Below, one piece after another: positions 30,776 to 44,072 of a DNA stretch of 64,000 bases. The translations under genes and the position numbers were made by a program. Position 1 is the first letter of the stretch; every line of letters starts with the position of its first letter. This DNA is from Epiperipatus broadwayi (taxonomy: Eukaryota > Onychophora > Udeonychophora > Euonychophora > Peripatidae). Below the pieces are notes generated by a model. The model did not search any database. It worked only from the letters and a program-made list of their open reading frames with translations, and was not told the DNA's origin. Location: NCBI GenBank assembly GCA_028023455.1, contig JAQFVV010000020.1, positions 9,343,092-9,407,091 on the forward strand, written 5' to 3'.

Positions 30776-33700
30776 TTTGGCACCAGAAATAGTCATTGTA
30801 GTAGTGTGATAGTATATCAATAATATCTGATATAATCCTCTTTTTTAAAAAAAATGAAATAACGTGAAATTTAAAAAAAAAAATTTATTTTGACTTAAAA
30901 CTGTAACCAATAGTAAGTGTAGGTATAATCAAAAGATTTCTCAAAGGTTTAGTATCTTGTTTTGGGGTATAATCAGTGATAGAATAGGGGGGTGGCTTGT
31001 TATATGCATAATCAGTACAGTTTGGGTTGTTGCTTACTTGTTTTATTTGCTCATAAAGCAGTACTCAGTTTTGTTAGAATGATTTTCTAGTCCATTTGTT
31101 TTATACGTTTTAAATTTATAGAATAAACAGTAAGATATGTTTCACTCATCATCATTCACATTGTCATTTCAGTCATATCAGTGTAATACCCATAGCATAT
31201 TATTACTGAATATTCATGCATTATCCAACCTCATTTTTTATTTATATGTTTCATTAATGCATTAAATATCCCACGTCACATTCAAATATTTAATTATATC
31301 AATAATAGTATAAAAAAACTAACTTAATTACATTTTAAATAAATCAATAAATTATGGACAGGTGAATTATATAATGACAAATACTATAAAATATTTTATT
31401 TATTAAAACAATTGTCATCAATTTTATTCTACTGCTTTAAAAATATTTAATTATTAGTTCAATTTTTTTTTTTCTCATTTATTTAAAAGACGAAATAATT
31501 TTTTTTTCCATCTCTATTTTTTTTTTTACTGTCTCAAGTTTTTGCATAATTAAGTAAGTTTGCAAGTGGGAGGAGCGATTGACAATCTTTTTCTGGTGAT
31601 GTAATGTTATCGTAAACAATTGGAAGAGAACAAGGTGATGTAATGATTATTAAAAAAATTATAAAAGTCAATTATTATTACTTTCAAGAGGGCAGTCATC
31701 AAACAAACTTTTAAGACAGCTATAACTAAGTTTATTTAGCAAAGTTTAATAGTGCAATTATTTTTCCTCTTCCAGAGTTCGAATTGAAAATTTAATTATA
31801 TTATTTTGTTTACAAAATGGGTACTTAAGACCACTAAAAGATATGTCAATTTTGCTCCAGCTTATCATTTAAATTGTCCCAATGTTATGCTAAAGTACAT
31901 GTAAGTGTTATATTCTATTATTCAAGATAAATTATTATTATTTAAGAAATGGAAATGTTTGATAGAACTGTAAAATTATTTTCTTTAAATTTAAACTCAA
32001 CAAGAAAGGATAAAAGAATATTTGTTTATTTTATAACAATTAATTTTTTAAGTTTTAATCATACTATGAAGAGAATAACTGCTATGTGCATCATTTGTAT
32101 GTGGGAAAAATGTGAACTGTTATTAAACGTTTTCAGAACTTTAATAAACAAATTTCATGCTAAATATAAGAGAAAATTCAAAATATACACAAGAATTATG
32201 TAATTTTATTGTCATATGTATTAGAACAGTGGCATAATTATTTCTATTTTTACCTTTGGAAAAGAAAATATGCAAGATTAAATATGTCATTAAATGTACT
32301 TTAATAATTATTTGTTCTTCTAGACTAATAGGAGGAATGAAATTATAAATGGATAAAGTTATGTGACATTGCTGTATTAATATTACCAATGAGTTTATCT
32401 AAACAAATATTATTAATTGAATGACTACGTGTATTCCTGAATGGCTTTACAATTGTGAAATCAAATTTTAAATATATCCCATGAATAAAGTACAAACTTC
32501 TATTTTATTTGTGTTATGAAATATATTGTTTAATTAAGGAAATTCATTATTTACAATGTTAATAGCAATTCATTAGTTGATAACTAAAAAACATTGAATA
32601 TGCTCTTATGGATTCAACCGAATATTGTTTTGTTTCTCCTGCAGGAAATGTGTTGTTTGTTGTATAAATATTTATCCTTGTGTGTTTATCATCTAGTATA
32701 ATTATTATTCATTTGGAGACATGACAAGGAAAGTCATGCAAAAACTTTTATAAACTTTTCATTTCATTTGGAAGAAAAGAAAAAAAGAAGAGAACTTTAT
32801 TTTATGTAATGGTATTTTAGATAGCTTTAGCATTAGTTAAATATGTTTATTATATGTATTATTATATTTTTGTTCTCCTAGAACTTCTCATAAATGTACA
32901 GTATTAATGGAAGATATTGTACTGGTAATTTTTTTTAATTTTTATTATTGTTTTTTTTTCTACGATAAAATTTTTATTATTGTTATTATTTTAATATGAA
33001 GTTTGGTCATGTGTGTGTTAATACCCCATGCATATAATAAAACGAATGGAAGAATCCATTTATAGATTAATAAGGGTGAATAAGTATTTTTAAAAAAAGA
33101 GTTCATTAGATTAAATCTTACCATACATATATTTTCTTTCATAAATTAGAAAATAATTATTTTCAATAATTATTTCATCTATAATATACAATTTCATTAT
33201 TTATTTAGGTTCAATTTTACTATAGTTTTGTGTCAATATCAACGCATTATAAAAAAATTATTTATCTTGCTTTGTCCATAGTAATTAGTATTTTATTCTC
33301 CAACCGTTCTTATAACATTACCAAGTCCTAAATATTGTCAGATATGAGATATTTATTCTTTATTAATTCTAGCAGTAATGATTAATATTTTAACAGTAAT
33401 TCTTTGCTTACTGTGATTTTAAATGGTCTGTATATCATATGCTTATACGTGTGTGTGTGTATTATTAAACTTATTTATAATTATATGTAATTGCAAGTAA
33501 AAATGATTTTAAATCAATTGGATTTGGAAGGAAAAGATGATCAATCATTTGAAGGATTAGGAAGTTATTTAAGTGAGAATTATTATTCCTTTGTTATGCC
33601 TGAATGAAAAGTATTTTTGTGGCTATATGCTATAAAGTTCATAATGATTTATAATATTTTATGGGATTGAGTCAGTGTATTGGTTAGTTGAATATTTAAT

Positions 33701-35872
33701 ATGGGTAGTTTGCCCAGTGCAGTGTAGTGTAGTGTATGGAATTGAATATTCCTTTTCTTATTCATGTATTGGAGTATTTTGATAGGAGTGGATTGAATCC
33801 TCCTTTTATATTTGATATATTGAATTAAATGTGTATGAAGCTAGAGATGTTATCTCCCTAATTTTCATTTGGTGATGAGTTATTCCACCAGTTATTTAGT
33901 CTTAAAGATAGACTTGGAAGTTATTGTTGTATTTACCTGATTTGAATTATAGAAATCTTTTATCCCATGTGTGTATTGGATGTTTTCCAGCTTATGCTAT
34001 AGCCTAGTGTTTGATAGTTTATGGATAAAAAGAAGAATAAAAGGAAAGTATAGTGTCTTATAAAACAGCTGTATTGTAGTTAATAAATAAAGATTGATTG
34101 ATCTTCACTTCCATCCGTATTATGATTATATTGAAATATCATAAGCAAACCGATTAGATTGATTAACATTATTTATTTATTTTCTTTGACACACAGCATA
34201 ATACAGATTCATGCACAAATTGTTAATTTTGAGATATAAAAAATTCATTATTAATGTAGAACTTTACTTATCATGTTAAAACATTTGTAGTAATCATTTA
34301 AGCTTCATCTCATTGATTTTTATCATTTAATCATAATTTGCATAAATAATCAAGCAAAGATAGGACATTAGTTAATGAATACAATGATTTACTTTATTTT
34401 GGCAAAGCAGAACCTAGTTATTCAATAGAATACTTTACTTCAAAATTACAAAGAAAATACATTTAATTAATAGAAGTATTTATTTTCTTTGGTAAGATAG
34501 TCCAATATTATTCCTAGTTTAAATCCCCTTATTGTAATTTTAGTTAAGATACTTTTAAAGTAACAATGCAAAATCTTAATTTGTTCAGTAATTAGAATAT
34601 TAATCTATGTTGTTGTTATAAAATTTTAGTTAGTAAATGAGTGATATTCAGCAAAATGCTGAATAAAAGATAATTTAGTAATCAGTTACTAGAAGTGTAA
34701 GGTATATTTTTTTATTATTTTTGTATAAGTCTATCAGAAATCACTGATAGCTAAAAGGCCATTTCTTTTATGGTAAATGATATGCATTCATTTAATTCAT
34801 TTAATGCTAAAGATAAAAATATTTTACCAATCTATCAGAATGCACCTGATGAATGAAATATAGTAGATGTAAAAGTCAACAAATTGTGTTGTATTATTTA
34901 TTCTTGTATAAACTGTGAATGATAATATTAAATCCTTATGGAATTTGTGTTCATACCAATAAAAGAAAATTAAATGTTGATTTAGCTATTTTCTATTTGA
35001 TTAATAAATATTTTGTTATCTAAATTTGTATTTGGAGTTTCTTCTATAACATTCATTCATGTTTCACACTTCCACACATGCTTATACATTTATTTTATTT
35101 AATGTAACATAATTGTATTTTATTTAATTATAATAAATCTCTAGATATGATGATGTTGATTTCCTTGATTCAAACACTATATGAGATGCCAATTACCTAC
35201 TGATCATTTTTAAAAGGGTTTTGTTATTTAATTTTTGTTTAGATGATGAATTGAAATCAAAATGTGCCCGATTTCTTTCATTATCTAACTGCAAGTATCT
35301 AATTAGGGTATTGTTTGGTTTATAATATTATTTTCATAGTGTTAAATAATAATTTGAGGTATAGAAATGTTAGATCAAGCCATACCATAAGTTAATTCCC
35401 TGAGATCTTCAATTTTAATTTAGATTAGATAATAAATTCATTTAGCCAGATTAGATTAGTGAGTAATTAAAATTTAGTAATGATAAGTTTAGTTTGAGTT
35501 TAGATCTAGTGAATTATACATTACAATTTCTGAAATATTATTTTTTATTTTATTTTAGTTATTAGTTTAATTGTATAATATAGTAGAGGTTGTTCAGTGC
35601 ATATGGATGATGGGAGGAGGTGAAATATAGAGTATTATTAGTTAATTTTAGCTGGTAGAATTTTACCAATTTAATTTTTGTCTAGCATAGAACTTAATAG
35701 ATGTTTATTCCTATTAGTAATAATATTTTCTCCCACATCTAATGTACATTGTACACCTCATACACCTCTGTATCCCTCAACTGAGTTAGTTTTAGGTGAA
35801 AGCTTTAATTAAGAGCCTCATGAATAGATTTAGGTAAAATTAAATGAATATTTTATTCTATGATCCATAGAA
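30776..35872. other. Long AT-rich stretch without recognised genes
   Basis: Five kilobases with no frame above about 85 codons and no repeat match. The frames at 31949-32203 (+), 32141-32389 (-) and 32960-33142 (-) have no motifs. A 34-codon plus frame begins at 33504. A (GT)n run is at 33451-33463. Sequence from about 33480 to 35922 could belong to an LTR (see 35873-35922), which is uncertain. Confidence 0.35.
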
Positions 35873-35922
35873 TTGGCGCCCCCGGGTAATTGTTAGTGTT
35901 GGTGATAGGTGTGAGGGGTTAC
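35873..35922 (+). other. Possible 3' end of an LTR
   Basis: TTGGCGCCCCCGGG followed about 35 bases later by GGGGTTACA. The LTRs at 49814-57108 show TGGCGCCC about 50 bases before a terminal TTACA on their own strand, so this may be the plus-strand end of a related LTR. I could not place its start or a duplication. Confidence 0.25.
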
Positions 35923-36009
35923 AATATATATATATATATAATGTTTTCACAGTTGTATGATGTAAATAAATGATTTTTTGGGTAAAACTATTATATACCA
36001 ATATTTCAA

Positions 36010-36415
36010 TGAACTAGCACCTGCCATTGTCAAGATAAACTCTTGAAAGAAAATTTATTCAATCTCAAACTGTAACGTGACTGAGTGTGAGATGAAGCAT
36101 GAGAATCAGTTTGAAATAGTTTAGTATTCAGAATATGAGGTTTATCAAAATGTATATTTCTCTTAGTTTTACAACTATTAATTTAAAGTCAATATTAGAA
36201 GACATAGATAAAATGAGAGGTTTCCATATGGTTGGAATATGTTGTACTTCATCAGCTCTATTTAAACCAGTAAGTCTCTTTAATATTTCAATTGACTCTC
36301 TCATGGTTCTCAAATCATATCTCTCCAAATTAGTAAGCATTTTTGCATTGTCAAAGTCAGGTTTGTGACCAATTCCACCCAAACTAGTGGTGCTATAACA
36401 GGTGTTAGCACACAT
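36010..36415 (-). pseudogene. Penelope-like element 3' end
   Basis: The minus frame at 36128-36415 contains GHKPDFDNAKMLTN, MRESIEILKRLTGLNRADEV and IPTIWKPLI. These match the conserved C-terminal segment after the GIY-YIG domain in Penelope-like and related retroelement proteins (DFD-x-AK, REAIEI, LNRADE, IP-x-x-W-x-PLI). After the stop, the tail at about 36001-36045 (minus) reads GGCAGGTGCTAGTTCATTGA and AATATTGG, a terminal sequence I associate with Penelope pseudo-LTRs. It resembles a worn hammerhead (TTGACAA where CTGACGA would stand). The RT is not present. The antisense frame at 36135-36368 is a shadow. Confidence 0.65.
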
Positions 36416-36436
36416 GTATGTTTTATTTGTTACAAT

Positions 36437-36600
36437 ATATTGTAACCAACCAATTATAATGACTGTGTAACCTTAATAAATATATCATGCCAACCTTGTT
36501 GTGATGCCAAAAACTGTAACTGACCAATTATAATGACTGTGTAACCTCGATAAGCATATCGTGCTGACCATGTTGTGCACCAAAGACTGTAAATGAAATC
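36437..36600. repeat. Two tandem copies of an about 80-bp unit
   Basis: AATTATAATGACTGTGTAAC occurs at about 36450 and 36529 with similar flanks (TATATCATGC and CATATCGTGC, then TTGTTGTG). The minus-strand frame at 36454-36639 runs through it and has no recognised motif. Confidence 0.7.
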
Positions 36601-36639
36601 TGGTGCACATGTGGTGAACATAGTAATCAAACCTACCAC

Positions 36640-37743
36640 ATTACATGCTAAAACTTGTAACCGAAAAGTCTGATCACATCACAACAAACAAAATTAAGGA
36701 TATTATAACATGAAATTGTTATAATATAATCTGGTCACAGCCAGGGTACACTGCAAAGACCCATTGTAGAAGTATGTGAAAGTACATTAGCAAATTATAA
36801 GTATGTAATTTTTTATCCTTCAAAACTTTAATCTGTGATTTTTCATTGCATGAGACCTTGTGGCCAACCATGGTCAAGATAGCGTGATTTATGAAACTAT
36901 TAAAGATTATGAATTTTAGAATGACATAATATAATTTTGGTACAAATGCTAGTGTAGGTATGAGTTTTGCAATAATAATAAGCATGGGAAACTTGGGTTC
37001 TTTCCTTATAAACTTAAATTTATAATTTAATAAATAGCAGTGAGACTCTTGTTATGTTTGATAAATTACAATTATAACATTAAAAAAATAAATTCAATCG
37101 TCGCATTATTTGATAAATCTGTTTATAAGTTTATAAAATCAATCAATTTTGTATCATGTACTAGAATCAACAACACAAAGCTAAAGTGATGGAAAAGAAA
37201 AATGGGATTTTATTGTACCCTACACATCATAAACTACCAAGGACAAAAATATTCAAATGTTTTCTCAGAATATTACTAAGATTCTATGTTATACTGACAA
37301 CAGTATGTACTTCAATGTATGCTCTATTCAAGATATAGGATTTCTGGTTTTATGAATGACAAATAACAACGACACAGTAAATTTAATTATAAATCAATAT
37401 TTATTTACAATTTTATGATAACAAATAATTGATATATGATGTTTAATATAATAAATAGATACATAAATAAACAAATAAATAAATAAAATAAATAAAATAT
37501 CATTCCATTTTTTATTTCAATAAATATATCACAGGCACAGTTTTATAAAAGCCTAATCATACATTTTATTATAATTTGATCTAATTTCTGCCTTGAGGAA
37601 ACTATACTGAAATTCAACATCAAATCATGAAATACCCAATATGTCAGTTTCAGAACCAATAAACCTATACTATATATCTATAATAATATAATAAATAATA
37701 TTGTAATTATAAATTTTTATTAAACTCCCATTATTATATTAAG
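36640..37743. other. AT-rich DNA, no feature seen
   Basis: The minus-strand frame at 36719-36985 lacks motifs. An (AAAT)n tract lies at about 37462-37497. Confidence 0.3.
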
Positions 37744-37938
37744 TAATAATTTACTAAGGCTGTAACCTTAGAAATAAGCGTCTGAAAAATACGAAGGTAG
37801 GGACCTCTATACATCTTAAAACACAAGCTTACGCTATGAAGAAATAGCGTAAGCTTGTGTTTTAAGACCTATAGAGGTCCCTACCTTTGTATTTTTCAGA
37901 TGCTTATTTCTAAGGTTACAGCCTTAGTAAATTATTAA
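37744..37938. repeat. Near-perfect palindrome, arms about 93 bp
   Basis: Arms 37744-37836 and 37845-37938 around the loop TGAAGAAA. The inner arms AAGCTTACGCTA and TAGCGTAAGCTT are perfect, as are GGTAGGGACCTCTATA and its complement. Only a handful of mismatches and one small indel are seen. It has no ORF, no ribozyme boxes and no visible target duplication. Confidence 0.9.
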
Positions 37939-40245
37939 ATAATATTATATTTGCAGGAATTAGTTATAATGCAATGCTAAACCAAAGTGAAAATTCAAAC
38001 TTCAATTCAGATAAAATATTAATTAACAAACAGGTAATACATTATGGGGATAATTTAAATAAGATGCCCTGCTACACTTTATGACCGAACTTATAAGCTA
38101 TACTTATAGATGAAAGATGATTTTAGCATAATAATACAAAATACTTTGCCCAAACTTACATTTATGAAGTAAAATGATATTCCTGTGGATGCATTCATCT
38201 ACACATAGGAATGATACAACACTGAATGCCCTCTGGGTTTATACACCACTATGAAGCAACAAATATAATTACACAATTCCATGGATTACCCACCAGCACA
38301 GGAATGAGTATAAAAATACAGAAAGTAGCAAGTAACTAATGTGGATTAACCACCAGCACAGACTAATGCCATTTAACATTGTAAAGCAATATTAATATTT
38401 ACTTCTTATTTAAAGTGCAAAAATCATTCTCTGCTGTTATTCTGAAAATTCAGAAAAACACCAGCAATTTAGCAGATGTGGGTTCATACATAATGAAAAG
38501 TGTTTCAATAATAAGAACAACTAATATACTGATTTATTCTGCTTAAAATATAAACATAATAACAATGTAATACAGGTGACACAAGTATAGGAACAGAACC
38601 CAGGAAAGACTCATAAAACACTTCATGAGAGATTGACACACACCATAAATTTATTAGTAATTCTCAAGCCTTTCGCAAGCACTATTCCCTCAAATAAATA
38701 TTTAATTCCATGAATTTAAGTTAAACATAGTAAAAGTATAAATCATGCACCTCACATATAAGTTCATATAACAATAAAATTAAAATTAATTAATTCTTAC
38801 TTAAATATATAAATAAAAGTGTACAACATTTTTGGAATATTAAATATTATCCATGAAAGCAATATAAAATGTCTTGAAAAATAAATACATGTTACACAAA
38901 GTAATAATTATAAATTATAGCCGAATGCCATAGATGTGCTTTTATCTGTTTGTTCTAGTTATTATGAGTACTTTTAAATTAATGAATTTTACGTGGGCTC
39001 TATGAATATGAGATAATTCCAAAAGCATGACATGTAGAGTTTAAATGAAAGTGTTCTTCATAAGTTAATAAATTCTACATTTTTATCTACCATTGTTCCA
39101 AGTTTATGATATCCAGGCTATATTAATTTATCCACATTTAAATATAGGAATAATAATTAGAGCAAAATAATTTAATAATTCAAAATTGGTGATTGAAATC
39201 AGAAAGTAGCTTTAGTTAATTGTTTAAAGGCTGTTATCCTTATTCAAGTAGTAAACAAATTAAATAGTCAATACATTACTGGCAGTATAGTTCAGATAAG
39301 ATAGTCAATTCTTTATTGTTTAACTGATATGCAGGAACAATAAAGTAGCGTTTCAATAAAATTTAACATTTAAATTTGAGTTTAAACCTCTTCTTTTTTT
39401 TAAAAAGTAAAGTTTTCTTGTCTGGAAAACATCTGCAATTAAAATATTTATTTAATGTTGCCAGTTTGCATACAATAAAGTATTCCAAAACATACTGATC
39501 TTCTGCTATTAATTCTACTTTTAAAGTTAAACATTCTAACATATTTCAAATGTAGATATTGAGCAAATTATTAGTGATTTGATTCAGTGGCTGACAGACT
39601 TGAACAAACCCTTTAAATTCAGCAACTTATACTGTTATTAAATATCACCATTTTATATTTAAATTCATATGAGAATTCTTGGTTAATCCGTTTGCTTATC
39701 AATTATTTTTAAAATATGCTTAACATGTTTTGCTTACATGTTATTCTTACACCGTTTTATCTCTTAATAATACTACGAATGCTCTCTTTCACTGAAATGC
39801 ACATGTGTATTTATTATATTTTTATCTAATGATTAAAAATTAGTTAAATAAATGGCTTTTGAATTAAATGAAAATAATTTCTAAGATTATTTTAAATAAA
39901 TAAGAATTATTATTATTATTTTTAATCACATTTTACTAAACTTGATGTGTGCTGTTGATTTCTTACAGGTTAAACAAATTTAACCCAAATCAGTGGATGA
40001 AAAAGAGCAATTTTAAATACATTAAAATAATACAAGCAATAAGCAAGGCAAAATATTACTTATTCTCACCAATAAATTATTTTGAATGCAAGTAAATAGT
40101 CTGTTCAAAATGCAAATCAAGGCAATCAAATCACCAAAAAGAAGACAGAGAAATTTTTATATCAGTTCTATCAATCTTTAAATTTTACACTAAAATATAA
40201 GGTTACAATATATATATATGCATTGTAACAAATAATATATATATA
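37939..40245. other. AT-rich DNA, no feature seen
   Basis: No coding signal or matched repeat over 2.3 kb. Confidence 0.35.
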
Positions 40246-40387
40246 TGAAAAACAAAAAAACACAAGTTAAAAAAACTTGCTAACGCTTGTATTTATGATA
40301 ACAGATGGTGTTCTATCAAAAACACCGTCAAGCGTAGTTTTCTGTTTACACAAACGTCAGAGTGAGCATTCACTATCTCTAACTTTC

Positions 40388-40445
40388 ATTCCACTTTCAG
40401 ATCACGATTTCAAGCTATTTGATATCATCAGTGAAAGACAGGAAT
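40388..40445 (-). ncRNA. Hammerhead ribozyme, family C (direct unit)
   Basis: Minus strand: ATTCC, an internal loop, CTTTCA, CTGATGA, a stem II region with one mismatch (ATC/GCT around AAATA), GAAA, stem III ATC-GT-GAT, C17, TGAAAG, GGAAT. Stem I is perfect in both parts (CTTTCA/TGAAAG and ATTCC/GGAAT). The core boxes are intact. Confidence 0.8.
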
Positions 40446-41109
40446 AAGAAACTAGATCTAAACACAAACTCTGAGCATTTATGAAAAAGTTTCTATTCAG
40501 CTTGCAAGCATGAATCTTTTAGACACGTTAATGTCTTCAAACTCAGCATAGCAAGCCAGATAGCTACATGGGTCTGATCTCAGTTCAGCATCACCACATA
40601 GTAGAAGCTTCTGCAATATACATCATTGCAAGAAAGACCTCAAAGGTACATTTATGAAAAACAAAAAAAACACAAGTTAAAAAACTTGCTAACGCTTGTA
40701 TTTATGATAACAGATGGTGTTCTACCAAAAACACCATCAAGCATAGTTTTCTGTTTACATAAATGTCAAAGCAAGCATTCACTATCTCTAACTTTAATTC
40801 CACTTTCAGATCATGATTTCAAGCTATTTGGTAGAATGCCATCTGTTATCATAAATACAAGCGTTAGCAAGTTTTTTAACTTGTGTTTTTTTGTTTTCCA
40901 TAAATGTACCTTTGAGGTCTTTCTTGCAATGATGTATATTGCAGAGGCTTCTACTATGTGGTGATGCTGAACTGAGATCAGACCCATGTAGCTATCTGGC
41001 TTGCTATGCTGAGTTGGAAGACATTAACATGTCTAAAAGATTCATGCTTGCAAGCTGAATAGAAACTGTTTCATAAATGCTCAGAGTTTGTGTTTAGATC
41101 TAGTTTCTT

Positions 41110-41167
41110 ATTTCTGTCTTTCACTGACGATAGCAAATAGCTTGAAATCATGATCTGAACGTGGAAT
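41110..41167 (+). ncRNA. Hammerhead ribozyme, family C (inverted unit)
   Basis: CTGACGA at 41124-41130, stem II AGC-AAATA-GCT, GAAA at 41144-41147, palindromic stem III ATCATGAT (41147-41154), C17 at 41155. Stem I is TTCA with TGAA, then ATTTC with GGAAT (one G-U). The core is intact. Stem II is perfect here while proximal stem I is shorter than in the direct copy. Confidence 0.8.
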
Positions 41168-41266
41168 TAAAGTTAGAGATAGTGAATGCTCACTCTGACG
41201 TTTATGTAAACAGAAAACTACACTTGACGGTGTTTTGGTAGAATGCCATCTGTTATCATATATGTA

Positions 41267-42471
41267 TATATTATAACATATAAAATATGTGTGTGCTAGA
41301 TCAGATATGACAAAGCCATGATAGAATGATTCTGTTTAATTAAGTCCTCCAAATTGTGGTGCCATTTGTAACAGGTTGAAAATGTGGAATGGGAAATAAT
41401 AACTCTAATATAGCCTGAATAAAAATATAGCCCAGTTATTGGTCACCCTATGTAACAGAATGAAAATGAGCCCTGAAGTTGGACATCTATTGTAGCTGAA
41501 TAAAATGTAAATTAAAGAAAAATGATTCTATTTTTATAATGCCCATAATTAATAGTATCATTCATAACAAAATAAATATAATATACTAAGCTAAATGAAT
41601 GTTAATCAATAACTAATCATTCAATATTTAAAATAATCCTTTATCTAATCACAAATAGTATTTTGAATCAATAGAAAACAAAGAAAATTATCATTTCAAA
41701 TACCCTAAATATAAATTTTACTTAAAATAAAATAAAATAATTAAATATCATTGACTCAAAACTATGACAAGTGCTTAAGATAGATTTCCCTTATAATTGA
41801 AGGAAACTAATAATAAACTCTAATATAAACTTATACTAAAATTTAACATTGTTTATATCTAAATAAAATAGTTCATGAATGATTGAGATGACAACTTTAA
41901 TATGTCCTATAAGTTTACAATATCTATAATATTTAAATAAATATATGACCTAATAATTAATTTTAAATCCCAATTAAATAAAATAATAAATTATACTAAT
42001 ATGCTTATATTTATTTTACTCTTAATAATTAAGCTAGTTATAATAAAATGAAATACTCGATAATGATGTAATATTAATGAACCTACTACGTAATCTTAAA
42101 TCTAATGTCAAATCATAACAATATATAAAAGAATCAGTAGATTTCCATTAGATATTTATTCAAGTACAATAACTAATATCAATTTACTTTTAATTTCATG
42201 TAGCTAGATTATGAAAACATAACCCACTAAAGGGAGCCAAGGACTCTAGTTAACTCTGTTTCTGGCCCCCCATTTCATTCCCTTTTTCCTAGTTTAGGGA
42301 ATTAAATTTCTCTAAAACTATCCCTAATAAAAAGGGGAGTTTCTTAGCTCTCTTTTCATATACAAGCTATATCAACAATGTAATCACAAGTAAGAATAAT
42401 TTCAACTTTTATAAAAATACTATGTAAATATATGTCAGCCATTAAAATTACAACAGATGTCTGCAGAGATT
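41267..42471. other. AT-rich DNA, no feature seen
   Basis: No ORF. A pyrimidine-rich patch lies at about 42250-42300. Confidence 0.3.
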
Positions 42472-43530
42472 TTACCTTTTAATGAAAATGTTCATTTCAC
42501 TTAATTTTGTTGAATGAATGAGAGAGCCTGGTTGTTGGGATGGCCTCCATGTGCCTAAATCCTAGTTCTTTTGAGGGAGGGGGCTAGGATGATGGTGCTA
42601 TGGTAATTGTTACCAACATTGGTTTTTCTCATTCACAAGATAGAAAAATAACGTTATTTATGGCGATTTTTTAATGTTAATGTCATGAATAATTTTATCC
42701 ATGTATTATTGCAAAATAGGTTGCACTTTGGATTCATGAGTCTAATTACAAGGCATTCACCTTATTTAATTTTATTATCTCCAATGTTATTATTGATAGG
42801 GCTGGCCTTTTGCTGTTCATGTGATTTTCATGATGGATTAGAATGGTTTTCAGCAGAGACATTTTGAAACTTGGAGGGTTTTTTCTGGTTCTCCATAGAT
42901 TTTCCATAATTTTTCCAAAGTATTCGGGATTGCTCTCTTGTGAAGATATTCTAGAACATTTGAAAAAACTGAACAGTACATTGATTTAGTCCATATTTTA
43001 TGTTATCTCCAAATGTTTTCCTATTTCTCAACTTATCTACAGCAAATTGGATACTACTCATATTTGAATTCTAGACTTTACAAATAATTTCTAATTGTAC
43101 CTTTTAATTAAAATTTTCATTACTCTCAACTTTGCTGATTGAATGAGAGTGTCTGGTTGTTAAGAGGGGCCCCAGAGACCTAAATCCTGGTTCTTTTGAG
43201 GAGGAGGGCTTGGATGAGGGTGCTGTGGGGATCATTGCCAATGTTGATTTTTTCATTCACAAGAAATAAAAAAAACGCTATTCATAGTGGTTTTTTAGCA
43301 TTATTGTTATAAACGATTTTATCCAAATATCATTGCAAAGTAAGCTGCAGTTTGACCTAATGACTTTAATTGCAAATGATTCACCCTATTTAAATTTATT
43401 ATTTTCAATGTTGTTATCTCTGTGTTTTCCTATTCTCAACTTATCTATCACAAATTAGATTTCTAAATATTGTCCTCCTAAAATACTACTCATATTTAAA
43501 CTCTAGACATTACAAATGATTCCTAATTGT
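42472..43530. repeat. Tandem duplication, period about 627 bp
   Basis: Unit 1 (from about 42472) and unit 2 (from about 43099) share TTGAATGAATGAGAG/TTGAATGAGAG, CCTAAATCCTGGTTCTTTTG-like, ATTCACAAGA, TTTTATCCA and TTTTCCTATT(T)CTCAACTTAT blocks in the same order. They have diverged substantially and unit 2 is partial. The short plus frame at 42685-42867 is not conserved between units, which argues against coding. Confidence 0.75.
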
Positions 43531-44064
43531 AACATTCATTTGTCTTTAATGGTTAATCTCATGGATTAATGATTTGAGTTTCCATGGGTTGATCAATTTC
43601 TGGAAATACTATGGACAAAAATTCAACATGTCATTTCAAATCTCCATATTACACTATGTAAATCAATATTTACCTTCTAAAACATATTATACTCAATAAA
43701 GTCTCTCTTTTATTAAAAAAACACCTGTATGTTATAACAATCAAAATATATAATAAAATTTACTAGTATTTAATATAATCAAATATGATTTACAATCTAC
43801 ATCAACTAAATTTTTATATAATCAAAGCAAACTATTCTGATTTGTAACAGAATAGAATATTTACTATCAGCTATAATTTATAATTCAATACAATTAAGGT
43901 CTTATTGACTAACTATGAACTTAATACAATACTTAACTAATCAATAACAATTAAAATAAAACATGCAAATATTTGATTATGATGTTATTTATTCATTTTC
44001 AATAAATATTGTTTTGAATCCCCATTAATTATTAAATTAATACCTATAAAATTTCTATTTTAAT
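43531..44064. other. AT-rich DNA, no feature seen
   Basis: No ORF or repeat match. Confidence 0.3.
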
Positions 44065-44072
44065 ATGACTGT

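Larger units (their letters stand above)
40246..41266. mobile_element. Family C fold-back element with hammerheads
   Basis: A full direct unit, a partial direct unit ending near 40842, and an inverted unit to about 41266. CTTGCTAACG recurs at 40276 and 40685, so the unit is 409 bp. It shares short blocks with family A (GGTCTGATCTCAGTTCAGCA against GGTCTGAACTCAGTTCAGCA), which points to common origin. Hammerheads lie at 40388-40445 (minus) and 41110-41167 (plus). The partial unit is cut within its ribozyme. Both flanks are (AT)n-like, so the duplication cannot be read. The plus-strand frame at 40626-40964 is incidental. Confidence 0.85.

Noticed and set aside
33486-35922. A complete solo LTR (TGTAATTGCAAG ... 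GTTACA)
   Set aside because: The flanks are AT repeats and give no matching duplication, so the start is arbitrary.
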